From: an uncultured Clostridia bacterium
Lineage (GTDB): Bacteria > Bacillota > Clostridia > Oscillospirales > Oscillospiraceae
Direction: 5' to 3'
Length of the DNA stretch: 10,698 nucleotides
Assembly (NCBI GenBank): GCA_946006895.1
Contig: CAMFZO010000033.1
Span: forward strand, 1 to 10,698
The notes beneath the pieces are model-generated. The model had not been told where the DNA came from, ran no database searches, and saw only the letters and a program-made list of their open reading frames with translations. Shown here piece after piece: positions 1-6,344 of the stretch; within the stretch, counting starts at the first letter, position 1, and each line of letters begins with the position of its first letter. Both the position numbers and the translations under genes were made by a program.

Positions 1-289
1 TAACCACCGTGTCGGCCTTTTCATATTCGGCGGCGGCGATCAGGCCCTCCATGCCCCACAGGACGCGGATATTCTCCCCCGTCAGGGCGTTTTTCAGTTC
101 CTCTGCCGCCGCTTCCGTCGCCATAACCGCCAGCTCCGGGTGAAAGGCGCGGCACTGCTGGGCCATACGCGCAACATTGGAGCCTGCCGTCAGGGCTGCG
201 ACCTTGATCTCCGGCATCTGCTCCACGACCTCCAGGGTCTGGCGTCCGATGGAGCCGGTGCTGCCGAGAACAGACAAGTATTTCGTCAT
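1..289 (-). CDS. dxr: 1-deoxy-D-xylulose 5-phosphate reductoisomerase, N-terminal part (cut by window edge)
   Basis: Dxr converts 1-deoxy-D-xylulose 5-phosphate to 2-C-methyl-D-erythritol 4-phosphate with NADPH, the committed step of the MEP isoprenoid pathway, in the cytoplasm. The first 96 residues are visible. The protein opens MTKYLSVLGSTGSIGRQTLE, where GSTGSIG at about residues 9-15 is the NADPH-binding glycine loop characteristic of Dxr. It continues through VAALTAGSNV, also typical of the family. The start at 289 lies one base after the cdsA stop codon. There is no strong Shine-Dalgarno sequence in front of it, so translation probably depends on coupling to cdsA. It is the fifth gene of the pyrH-frr-uppS-cdsA-dxr operon, and in Firmicutes a site-2 protease gene (rseP/rasP) often follows, beyond this edge. 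The identification is firm; the rest of the protein cannot be judged. Confidence 0.93.
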   Translation of the reverse strand, partial: MTKYLSVLGSTGSIGRQTLEVVEQMPEIKVAALTAGSNVARMAQQCRAFHPELAVMATEAAAEELKNALTGENIRVLWGMEGLIAAAEYEKADTVV

Positions 290-290
290 A

Positions 291-1133
291 TCACTTTACC
301 GCAAAAGGGATGAGCATGACCAGAATCTCCGCGATGGGTGCGCAGATCATGGTGCTGTCGAAACGGTCCAGGATGCCGCCATGGCCGGGGATCAGGTTGC
401 CGTAGTCCTTGATGCCCACCTGGCGCTTGACCACGGAAAGGGTCAGGTCGCCCAGCATGGAGCCAAAGGCCCCCACCAGGCCGTAGATGGCGGCATAGAA
501 GTAGTTCACCTGTGCAAAGCCGAAGCACTTGTTGAGAAGCAGGGTGTAGAGCACCATGCCGAGGATGTTGAAGACCACGCCGCCGATCGCGCCCTCCACA
601 GTCTTTTTCGGGCTGACTACCGGCGCCAGCTTATGCTTTCCGCAGGCTCTGCCCACAAAATAGGCGCCGCTGTCGGCGACCATGGAGATCAGAAATGCAA
701 CTAAGATATAAAATTTACCGCCGTCCATGCCCCGCAGACGCACCAGAGCGCCAATGAGGAACGGGTAGACAATGCCGCTGAACAGGGCAGCGCAGACGGA
801 GGTGAACTTCAGCTCCGTGTGTCCGGCCAGAAGCTCACAGAACAGCACCGAGGAATAGACAAACAGGCCGATCAGGGCAGACAGCCACAGGGTGCGGGTG
901 CTGACCACTTGGCAGGCCAGCAGCCACGACCACATTACCACCGCCGCTGACATAAGGGCGGTCTCAGCCACAATGCGCTTGTGCTTGCAGATGCCCGTGC
1001 GCCAGAGCATTTCATAGGCACCGATCATGCAGGCAAGGGCGAACAGGACCGCCGTGCCGATGGGTGGCAGGAGCAGCACGATGGCCAGCAGCAGCGGCAG
1101 TCCCACCGCGGCGGCTAAAATTCTCACCAGCAT
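291..1133 (-). CDS. cdsA: Phosphatidate cytidylyltransferase (CDP-diacylglycerol synthase)
   Basis: CdsA is an integral membrane enzyme that makes CDP-diacylglycerol from phosphatidic acid and CTP, the branch point for bacterial phospholipids. The 280-residue protein is strongly hydrophobic from residue 5 onward (for example LPLLLAIVLLLPPIGTAVLF) and has several membrane segments, as the family does. The C-terminal family signature is intact at residues 233-259: SVVKR, then KD, then PGHGG, then LDRFD, containing the Mg-binding aspartates. Length is normal for the shorter Firmicute forms. Its ATG overlaps the uppS stop by one base (TAATG). A good GGAGG lies 9-10 bases upstream inside the last uppS codons, so expression is coupled to uppS. 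dxr follows after one base. Confidence 0.95.
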   Translation of the reverse strand: MLVRILAAAVGLPLLLAIVLLLPPIGTAVLFALACMIGAYEMLWRTGICKHKRIVAETALMSAAVVMWSWLLACQVVSTRTLWLSALIGLFVYSSVLFCELLAGHTELKFTSVCAALFSGIVYPFLIGALVRLRGMDGGKFYILVAFLISMVADSGAYFVGRACGKHKLAPVVSPKKTVEGAIGGVVFNILGMVLYTLLLNKCFGFAQVNYFYAAIYGLVGAFGSMLGDLTLSVVKRQVGIKDYGNLIPGHGGILDRFDSTMICAPIAEILVMLIPFAVK

Positions 1134-1867
1134 TATTTTGCACCTCCAAAGCGGCGGTTGCGCCCGTTATAGGCGGCAATCGCCTTTTCCAGGTCCTTCG
1201 GACCGAAATCAGGCCACAGGACATCGGTAAAATAATATTCAGCGTAGGCACTCTGCCATAACAGGAAATTTGACGTGCGCAGCTCTCCGCCGGGACGGAT
1301 GACCAGCTCCGGGTCGGGAATACCTGCGGAATACATCAGGTCGGAAAACCGCTCCTGGGTCAGTTCCTCGGGGCAGCACTTCCCCTCCACGCAATCCCTG
1401 GCGAACTGCTGAGCGGCGCGGACGATCTCCGCTCTGCCGCCGTAGTTCAGGCAGAAATTGACCTGAACGCCGGAGTACTTCTTCGATTCCTCGGCGGCAA
1501 GACGGGCCTCCTCCTGCAGTTGGGGAGACAGGCGGCTCAAATCACCGAAAAAGCAGAACCGGACCCGGTTCTTATCCATATCCCGCAGGATTTCCCGCAG
1601 GTATTTTTCCAGCAGGTCCATGATGGCGTTGACCTCTTCCGCCGATCGCTTCCAGTTCTCGGTGGAAAAGGTGTAGACCGTCAGATATTTCAGGCCGATG
1701 GCCTTGGCGTAGTTGGCGATGGTGCGGAAGGCCTCCGCGCCAACCTTATGACCGGCTTGACGGGGCATACCGCGCTTTTTCGCCCAGCGCCCGTTGCCGT
1801 CCATGACGATGGCGATGTGGGTCGGCACGGGGCGGTCTGCGGGCGTTTTTTGTTTCCGAAACAGCAT
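1133..1867 (-). CDS. uppS: Undecaprenyl diphosphate synthase (cis-prenyltransferase)
   Basis: UppS extends farnesyl diphosphate with eight isopentenyl units in cis to give C55 undecaprenyl diphosphate, the lipid carrier for peptidoglycan and other wall polymers. The protein is 244 residues, typical of the family. HIAIVMDGNGRWAKKRG at residues 17-33 holds the catalytic Asp23 and the substrate-binding GNGRWA loop. The second signature is RPGGELRTSNFLLWQ, with Arg191, Arg197 and Ser199, followed by the aromatic stretch AYAEYYFTDVLWPDF. The frame stays open to an upstream ATG at 1924, but that extension would run through a hairpin and to the edge of a repeat. The ATG at 1867 has GGAG seven bases upstream and gives the normal N-terminus, so I use it. 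It is separated from frr by 217 bases that hold a palindromic repeat, the only real gap in this operon, and shares one base with cdsA. Confidence 0.95.
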   Translation of the reverse strand: MLFRKQKTPADRPVPTHIAIVMDGNGRWAKKRGMPRQAGHKVGAEAFRTIANYAKAIGLKYLTVYTFSTENWKRSAEEVNAIMDLLEKYLREILRDMDKNRVRFCFFGDLSRLSPQLQEEARLAAEESKKYSGVQVNFCLNYGGRAEIVRAAQQFARDCVEGKCCPEELTQERFSDLMYSAGIPDPELVIRPGGELRTSNFLLWQSAYAEYYFTDVLWPDFGPKDLEKAIAAYNGRNRRFGGAK

Positions 1868-1874
1868 AACGTTT

Positions 1875-1880
1875 CTCCAA
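1875..1880 (-). promoter_or_regulatory. Ribosome binding site of uppS
   Basis: TTGGAG lies seven bases before the ATG at 1867. It decides the start over an in-frame ATG at 1924, which has no comparable site. Confidence 0.75.
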
Positions 1881-1890
1881 GTATGCGAAT

Positions 1891-1909
1891 GGGCGGCTGA
1901 ATGCCGCCC
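1891..1909 (-). other. GC-rich hairpin in the uppS leader
   Basis: Seven perfectly paired bases (GGGCGGC / GCCGCCC) enclose a five-base loop, just upstream of the uppS ribosome binding site. No T-run follows on either strand, so it is not a standard intrinsic terminator. It may stabilise a processed uppS-cdsA-dxr transcript or impede polymerase; its function is unknown. Confidence 0.55.
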
Positions 1910-1922
1910 CATCCGCAGAATC

Positions 1923-2086
1923 AAGGAAGCTCTGAATGAATCCGCAAGAGCGGTCAGCGAGAGATTTTGTCACAAATTGAGGCTTGAAAACCGCGGGAAT
2001 ACTTTGTGTATTTCAAGGTTTTCAAACCGAAAAGCTGGGGCAAAAGATCCGCCGAGCGCCGCAGCCGATTTGTTCAGAGATTCCTT
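1923..2086. repeat. Imperfect palindromic MITE-like element between frr and uppS
   Basis: The terminal inverted repeats begin AAGGAA at 1923 and end TTCCTT at 2086. Of the outer 23 positions, 19 match (AAGGAA, CTCTGAA, AATC and GC shared). Symmetry continues inward over about 80 bases per arm with a few small gaps. It includes an 11-of-12 match between 1981-1992 and 2017-2028 (GGYTTGAAAACC) and a closing AATAC/GTATT stem around the loop at 2003-2007. There is no open reading frame of its own. Size, terminal repeats and lack of coding fit a non-autonomous miniature transposable element or a dispersed intergenic palindrome. The right end overlaps the frr stop codon. If the true tip is GGAA, the flanks TTAA and TTGA could be a decayed target duplication, which is weak evidence. 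A transcript in either direction would fold into a long hairpin. Confidence 0.7.
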
Positions 2087-2639
2087 AAAGCTCCATGAGC
2101 TCCTTTTCCTTGACGCCGCAGGCCTCGTCGACCTTCTTGATATACTTGTCGGTCAGTTCCTGCAGATCTTTTTCGGCCTTTTTCTGGTCATCCTCGGTGA
2201 TCTCCGAGTCCTTCTTGAGCTTCTTGATGTAGTCCATGGCGTCGCGGCGGACATTGCGGACGGCCACCTTGGCATCCTCGCCGTACTTGCGCACCTGCTT
2301 GGCCAGCTCCTTACGGCGTTCCTCTGTCAGTTGGGGAAAAACCAGGCGGATGACTCTGCCGTCATTCTGGGGGTTGATGCCCAGGTCGGAGGCCTGGATA
2401 GCCTTTTCGACCTTCTTCAGCAGGCTGCCGTCCCAGGGCTGGATGACCAGCGTGCGGGCATCGGGAGAGGAGATAGTGCCCACCTGGCCGACGGGCGTGT
2501 CCACGCCGTAATACTCAACGGTGATGCGGTCCAGGACGCGGGCGTTGGCGCGGCCTGCGCGGATGGCGCCGAAATCCTCCTGCAGGATCTCCAGGGTCTT
2601 GTCCATCTTGCGGTTGAATTCTTTGAAGTCGACTGACAT
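2085..2639 (-). CDS. frr: Ribosome recycling factor
   Basis: RRF works with EF-G (and IF3) to split the post-termination ribosome into subunits. The protein has 184 residues, the standard length. It shows the two-domain layout: helical-bundle domain I is formed by residues 1-30 and about 105-184, and beta domain II lies between. Visible family motifs are RAGRANARVLD near residue 27, the segment GTISSPDARTLVIQPWD, SDLGINPQNDG, and RNVRRD at 128-133 with the functionally important arginines. The start at 2639 is one base after the pyrH stop, with AGGAGG about nine bases upstream inside the end of pyrH. The protein ends ELMEL, close to the usual C-terminus. The final AA of its TAA stop is also the tip of the palindromic element, so an insertion seems to have rebuilt or preserved the stop. 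No residues appear missing. Confidence 0.97.
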   Translation of the reverse strand: MSVDFKEFNRKMDKTLEILQEDFGAIRAGRANARVLDRITVEYYGVDTPVGQVGTISSPDARTLVIQPWDGSLLKKVEKAIQASDLGINPQNDGRVIRLVFPQLTEERRKELAKQVRKYGEDAKVAVRNVRRDAMDYIKKLKKDSEITEDDQKKAEKDLQELTDKYIKKVDEACGVKEKELMEL

Positions 2640-2640
2640 A

Positions 2641-3363
2641 TTATTGTTCCTCCTTTACGACTGTTCCGATTTTTTCTCCCATCACCACGCGCAGGATGTT
2701 TTCCGGGTCCTTCAGCGCAAAGAGAATGATGGGGATATGATTGTCCATGGAAAGCGAAGTGGCGGTGGAGTCCATGACCATAAGGTGCCTGGACAGTACC
2801 TCGTCATAGGTGATCTCGTCAAACTTGACGGCCTCCGGGTTTTTCACCGGGTCGTCAGAATAGACGCCGTCCACGTTTTTTGCCAGCAGGATGGCGTCGG
2901 CGTTGATCTCCGCCGCACGCAGCACCGCGCCGGTGTCAGTGGAGAAAAACGGGTTGCCGGTGCCGCAGCCGAAGATGACCACGCGGCCCTTTTCCAGATG
3001 GCGGATGGCTCTGCCCCGGATATACGGCTCTGCGATACGGCTCATTTCAATGGCGGTCTGCACCCGCACCTCCACGCCCCGCTGTTCCAGGCTGTCGGCC
3101 AGGGCAAGGCAGTTAATGACCGTCGCCAGCATGCCCATATGGTCGGCACGGGTGCGCTCCATGCGGTCGCCACCGTCCTTGATGCCGCGCCAGAAATTGC
3201 CGCCGCCGACGACGATGCCGACCTGCACACCAACCTCCGTGCAGCGCTTTACCACATCGCAGACGCTGCCGATCACGTCAAAATCCAGGCCTCTGTGGGC
3301 GTCGCCTGCCAAAGCCTCGCCGCTGATCTTCAGCAAAACGCGGCGATATTTCGGCTCGCTCAT
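2641..3363 (-). CDS. pyrH: UMP kinase (uridylate kinase)
   Basis: PyrH phosphorylates UMP to UDP with ATP. It is a cytoplasmic, usually hexameric enzyme of the amino acid kinase fold that is essential for pyrimidine nucleotide supply and often controlled by GTP and UTP. The 240-residue protein has normal length and all expected motifs: LLKISGEAL at 10-18 (phosphate-binding Lys12), GGGNFWRG at 53-60, GCGTGNPFFSTDTGA at 132-146 (UMP binding), and VDGVYSDDP at 164-172 (nucleotide binding). The start at 3363 has AAAGGAG nine bases upstream. It is the first gene of the minus-strand operon and has its own promoter. The rpsB-tsf pair that often precedes pyrH is absent here; a divergent glnS takes that place. 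frr follows after one base. Confidence 0.97.
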   Translation of the reverse strand: MSEPKYRRVLLKISGEALAGDAHRGLDFDVIGSVCDVVKRCTEVGVQVGIVVGGGNFWRGIKDGGDRMERTRADHMGMLATVINCLALADSLEQRGVEVRVQTAIEMSRIAEPYIRGRAIRHLEKGRVVIFGCGTGNPFFSTDTGAVLRAAEINADAILLAKNVDGVYSDDPVKNPEAVKFDEITYDEVLSRHLMVMDSTATSLSMDNHIPIILFALKDPENILRVVMGEKIGTVVKEEQ

Positions 3364-3398
3364 GGGAAACCACTCCTTTGTATGAATTTGTCCCTTCT

Positions 3399-3427
3399 AT
3401 TTTATAATAATTCGGACCAATTGGCAA
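3399..3427 (-). promoter_or_regulatory. Sigma-A-type promoter of the pyrH-frr-uppS-cdsA-dxr operon
   Basis: On the minus strand TTGCCA (3427-3422, five of six consensus) is followed by a 17-base spacer and TAAAAT (3404-3399, five of six). Transcription would start near 3392, leaving a leader of about 28 bases that contains the pyrH ribosome binding site. The region around it is AT-rich, unlike the genes on either side. Confidence 0.75.
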
Positions 3428-3497
3428 CCAAAATTTCTTAATTTGCAAAATGTTTTCATTCTGCCGGAGTTTTTTGGTAAATTGTACGGATTGCCCG

Positions 3498-3526
3498 TTG
3501 CCAATTTGGAGAAAATGTTATATAAT
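3498..3526 (+). promoter_or_regulatory. Sigma-A-type promoter of glnS
   Basis: TTGCCA (3498-3503), a 17-base spacer and a perfect TATAAT (3521-3526) make a near-consensus promoter. Transcription would start near 3533. This is downstream of the alternative upstream ATG at 3450, which rules that start out. A 7-bp inverted repeat, AAATGTT at 3513-3519 and AACATTT at 3534-3540, brackets the -10 box and start point and could be an operator. Confidence 0.85.
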
Positions 3527-3542
3527 TATGGTCAACATTTCC

Positions 3543-3548
3543 GAGAGG
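3543..3548 (+). promoter_or_regulatory. Ribosome binding site of glnS
   Basis: GAGAGG stands nine bases before the ATG at 3558. It is too close to the in-frame ATG at 3549 to serve it, so 3558 is the preferred start. Confidence 0.7.
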
Positions 3549-3557
3549 ATGAAAGAT

Positions 3558-5279
3558 ATGGAAAACAAAGCTCCCGAGATCAATAATTTTATCGAGGCCT
3601 TCATTGAAGAAGACATCGCTGCGGGCGGCCAGTATGAGGGCATGACCGTCCATACCCGCTTCCCGCCGGAGCCAAACGGCTATCTGCACATCGGCCACTG
3701 CAAGGCCCTGTGCATCAACTTCGGCACCGCAGAAAAATTCAACGGTCTGTGCAATCTGCGCATGGATGACACCAATCCGGCCAAGGAGGACGCGGAGTAC
3801 GTCAAGGCGATCCAGGACGACATCCACTGGCTGGGCTTTGACTGGGGTGACCGCTTCTTCTACGGCTCCGATTATTTTGAAAAAGACTACGAATACGCCG
3901 TGGAGCTGATCAAAAAGGGTCTGGCCTACGTCTGTGACCTGACACCGGACCAGTTCCGGGAATACCGCGGCGACATCGGCAAGCCCGCCGTCTCCCCCTA
4001 CCGTGACCGCTCCATCGAGGAAAATCTGGACCTGTTCGAGCGGATGCGCAAGGGCGAATTCCCAGAGGGCTCCAGAACGCTCCGTGCAAAGATCGACCTG
4101 GCAAGCAGCAACTTCAACCTCCGCGACCCGGTTATCTACCGCATCCGCCACATCGAGCATCACCGCCAGGGCTCCAAATGGTGCATCTATCCCATGTATG
4201 ATTTCGCCCATCCCATCCAGGACGCCCTGGAGGGCATCACCCACAGCCTCTGCTCTCTGGAATTTGAGGCCCACCGCCCCCTCTACGACTGGGTGGTGAG
4301 CAACGTCTCCATTCCCTATCACAAGCCCCGCCAGATCGAATTTGCCCGTCTGGGCATCGACCACACGGTCATGTCCAAGCGCAAGCTGCGTCTTCTGGTG
4401 GAGACAGGCCGGGTCTCCGGCTGGGACGATCCCCGTATGCCGACCCTCTGCGGACTGCGCCGCCGGGGCTACACCTCCCGGTCCATTCGCAATTTCTGTG
4501 AGCGCATCGGTGTAGCAAAGGCCGCCTCCACCATCGAATACGGCTTTCTGGAGCACTGTCTCCGGGAGGATCTGAACGAGACAGCGGAGCGCACCATGGC
4601 GGTGCTGCACCCGGTCAAGCTGATCATAACCAATTATCCCGCCGGTCAGTCTGAAACCTTTGAGGTGGAGAACAATCCGGTTCATCCCGAGCAGGGCACC
4701 CACACCATCACCTTCAGCCGCGAGCTGTGGATCGAGGCGGAGGACTTCCTGGAAGCACCCATTCCCAAGTATAAGCGGATGTATCCGGGCAACGAGGTCC
4801 GTCTCAAGGGCGCTTATCTGGTGACCGCCACCGGCTGCAGAAAGGACGAAAACGGCAACATCGTCGAGATCTACGCCGAGTATGACCCGGAATCCCGGGG
4901 CGGCAACCCTGCCGACGGCAGGAAGGTCAAGGGCGCGACCATCCACTGGGTGGACGCCGCCAGCGCCGTGGACGCCGAGGTCCGGCTCTATGAGAATCTG
5001 TTCTCCGACCCCCAACCCGACGGCCCGGATAAGGATTTCTTAGAGTGTATGAATCCCGACTCTCTGACGGTTCTGCAGGGCTGCAAGGTGGAGGCAGCGT
5101 TGGTGGAGGAAGCGAAAAAGTACGACGCTCTGGGCGAAGACCGCAGAGCAAAGACCGCCCCCTGCTACCAGTTCATGCGCGTCGGCTACTTCTGCATGGA
5201 CAGCCGGGACTGCTCCAAGGATCACCTGGTCTTTAACCGCAGCGTTCTCCTGAAGGACAGCTTCAAGCCTCAGGCATAA
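3558..5279 (+). CDS. glnS: Glutaminyl-tRNA synthetase
   Basis: GlnRS charges tRNA(Gln) with glutamine using ATP. The 573-residue protein follows the well-known Escherichia coli enzyme along its whole length. TRFPPEPNGYLHIGHCKALC holds the class I HIGH motif (residues 44-47). NLRMDDTNPAKED and EHHRQGSKWCIYPMYDFAHPIQDALEGITHSLCSLEFE line the tRNA/glutamine site. VMSKRKL (from residue 271) is the KMSKS-type loop, followed by GWDDPRMPTLCGLRRRGYT. The anticodon-binding beta barrels at the C-terminus end in GYFCMDSRDCSKDHLVFNRSVLL. The region of the shared GlxRS family that separates GlnRS from GluRS is clearly the GlnRS type. The frame is open further upstream (ATG at 3450), but the promoter and ribosome binding site place the start at 3558. 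It is a single-gene unit, divergent from pyrH and closed by a strong terminator. Confidence 0.97.
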   Translation: MENKAPEINNFIEAFIEEDIAAGGQYEGMTVHTRFPPEPNGYLHIGHCKALCINFGTAEKFNGLCNLRMDDTNPAKEDAEYVKAIQDDIHWLGFDWGDRFFYGSDYFEKDYEYAVELIKKGLAYVCDLTPDQFREYRGDIGKPAVSPYRDRSIEENLDLFERMRKGEFPEGSRTLRAKIDLASSNFNLRDPVIYRIRHIEHHRQGSKWCIYPMYDFAHPIQDALEGITHSLCSLEFEAHRPLYDWVVSNVSIPYHKPRQIEFARLGIDHTVMSKRKLRLLVETGRVSGWDDPRMPTLCGLRRRGYTSRSIRNFCERIGVAKAASTIEYGFLEHCLREDLNETAERTMAVLHPVKLIITNYPAGQSETFEVENNPVHPEQGTHTITFSRELWIEAEDFLEAPIPKYKRMYPGNEVRLKGAYLVTATGCRKDENGNIVEIYAEYDPESRGGNPADGRKVKGATIHWVDAASAVDAEVRLYENLFSDPQPDGPDKDFLECMNPDSLTVLQGCKVEAALVEEAKKYDALGEDRRAKTAPCYQFMRVGYFCMDSRDCSKDHLVFNRSVLLKDSFKPQA

Positions 5280-5296
5280 CCCTCTTCCATACAAAT

Positions 5297-5342
5297 AACC
5301 GCACCGCAAGAACAACCGGTTCCTGCGGTGCGGTTTATTCCT
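5297..5342. terminator. Bidirectional intrinsic terminator between glnS and argF
   Basis: A perfect 12-bp stem (5297-5308 with 5324-5335, AACCGCACCGCA and its complement) encloses a loop that can pair further (GAAC with GTTC). Short T-rich runs follow on both strands (TTTATT on plus, TTATTTGT on minus). It sits 17 bases after the glnS stop and 16 bases past the argF stop, so it serves both convergent units. Confidence 0.88.
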
Positions 5343-5351
5343 TATTGATAA

Positions 5352-6338
5352 TCACAGGGTCGCCGCCAGGACGGCCTTGATGGTGTGCATCCGGTTTTCC
5401 GCCTCGTCAAAGACGATAGACTGCTTGCTCTCAAAGACCTCGTCGGTGACCTCCAGAGCGTCAAGATGGAAGCGTTCGCCGATCTGCCTGCCGATGCCGG
5501 TGTTGAGGTCGTGGAAGGCAGGCAGGCAGTGCATGAACACCGCGCTTTCTCCCGCGTTTTCCATCACCTTCTTTGTCACCTGATAGGGCAGCATCTTGGA
5601 GATGCGCTCCTCCCAGGCCTCCATCGGCTCACCCATGGAGACCCACACGTCGGTGTAGATCACATCGGCGTTTTTCGTCGCCTGCATGGGGTCAGTCTCC
5701 AGGGTCACGGAGCCGCCGGTCTGGGCGGCGATCTTCTCGCAGCGGGCCACCAGGTCGGGGTTGGGGAAATAGCCCTCAGGGCCGCAGGCGACAAAGTGGA
5801 GGCCCAGCTTGGCGCAGCCGATCATCAGGGAGTTTGCCATGTTGTAGCGGCAGTCGCCCATGAACACCAGCTTTCTGCCCGCCAGGGAGCCGAAACGCTC
5901 CCGGATGGTCAGCATATCCGCCAAGATCTGGGTGGGATGGTACTCGTTGGTCAGGCCGTTCCAGACGGGCACGCCGGCATGTTTTGCCAGCTCCTCCACG
6001 ATCTCCTGGCCGAAGCCGCGGTACTCGATGCCGTCATAGAGTCTGCCCAAAACCCGGGCGGTGTCGGCGATGGACTCCTTTTTGCCGATCTGGGAGCCGG
6101 TGGGGTCCAGATAGGTCACGTGCATCCCCAGATCGTAGGCGGCGACCTCAAAGGAGCAGCGGGTGCGGGTCGAGGTCTTTTCAAAAATCAGGGCAATGGA
6201 CTTGCCCTTGAGGTCATCGTGGGCAATGCCCGCCTTCTTTTTGGCCTTGAGCTCGGCAGCCAGGTCCAGCAGGCCGGTGATCTCCTCGGGGGTGAAGTCC
6301 AGCAGGGTCAGAAAATTCTTACCTTTCAGATTCATCAT
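5352..6338 (-). CDS. argF: Ornithine carbamoyltransferase
   Basis: OTCase joins ornithine and carbamoyl phosphate to give citrulline, in arginine synthesis or, in reverse, in the deiminase pathway. The 328-residue protein has normal length and all signatures: EKTSTRTRCSFE (STRTR at 56-60, carbamoyl phosphate site), HPTQ at 134-137, the ornithine-side SMGEP loop in DVWVSMGEP, and HCLP at 270-273 with the catalytic cysteine. Two adjacent ATGs are possible. GGAG is only three bases before the first (6338) and six before the second (6335), so the real protein may lack the first Met. The ribosome binding site overlaps the argD stop region, with six bases between the genes, so it is coupled to argD. 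The argD partner favours a biosynthetic role (argF) over a catabolic one (arcB), since no arcA or arcC is visible. Confidence 0.94.
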   Translation of the reverse strand: MMNLKGKNFLTLLDFTPEEITGLLDLAAELKAKKKAGIAHDDLKGKSIALIFEKTSTRTRCSFEVAAYDLGMHVTYLDPTGSQIGKKESIADTARVLGRLYDGIEYRGFGQEIVEELAKHAGVPVWNGLTNEYHPTQILADMLTIRERFGSLAGRKLVFMGDCRYNMANSLMIGCAKLGLHFVACGPEGYFPNPDLVARCEKIAAQTGGSVTLETDPMQATKNADVIYTDVWVSMGEPMEAWEERISKMLPYQVTKKVMENAGESAVFMHCLPAFHDLNTGIGRQIGERFHLDALEVTDEVFESKQSIVFDEAENRMHTIKAVLAATL

Positions 6339-6344
6339 TCTCTC

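Noticed and set aside
1868..1924. Longer N-terminus for uppS starting at 1924
   Set aside because: It encodes sequence unlike UppS, derived from the leader hairpin and the edge of the repeat; the ATG at 1867 has the better ribosome binding site.
1923..2086. Palindrome between frr and uppS as an intrinsic terminator
   Set aside because: No T-run follows the stem on either strand, and downstream uppS-cdsA-dxr have no clear promoter of their own, so full termination here is unlikely.
1794..2636. Plus-strand open frame across frr and the palindrome
   Set aside because: It is antisense to frr and uppS. The composition is repetitive L/D/V typical of a shadow frame, and there is no ribosome binding site or motif.
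3450..3557. Longer N-terminus for glnS starting at 3450
   Set aside because: It would start upstream of the glnS promoter, is unlike any GlnRS N-terminus, and lacks a ribosome binding site.
3456..5015. Long open frame of 519 codons on the minus strand opposite glnS
   Set aside because: It lies wholly antisense to an unmistakable glnS, is low-complexity in V, G, A, D, and has no family motif. GC-rich codon use commonly leaves such frames open.
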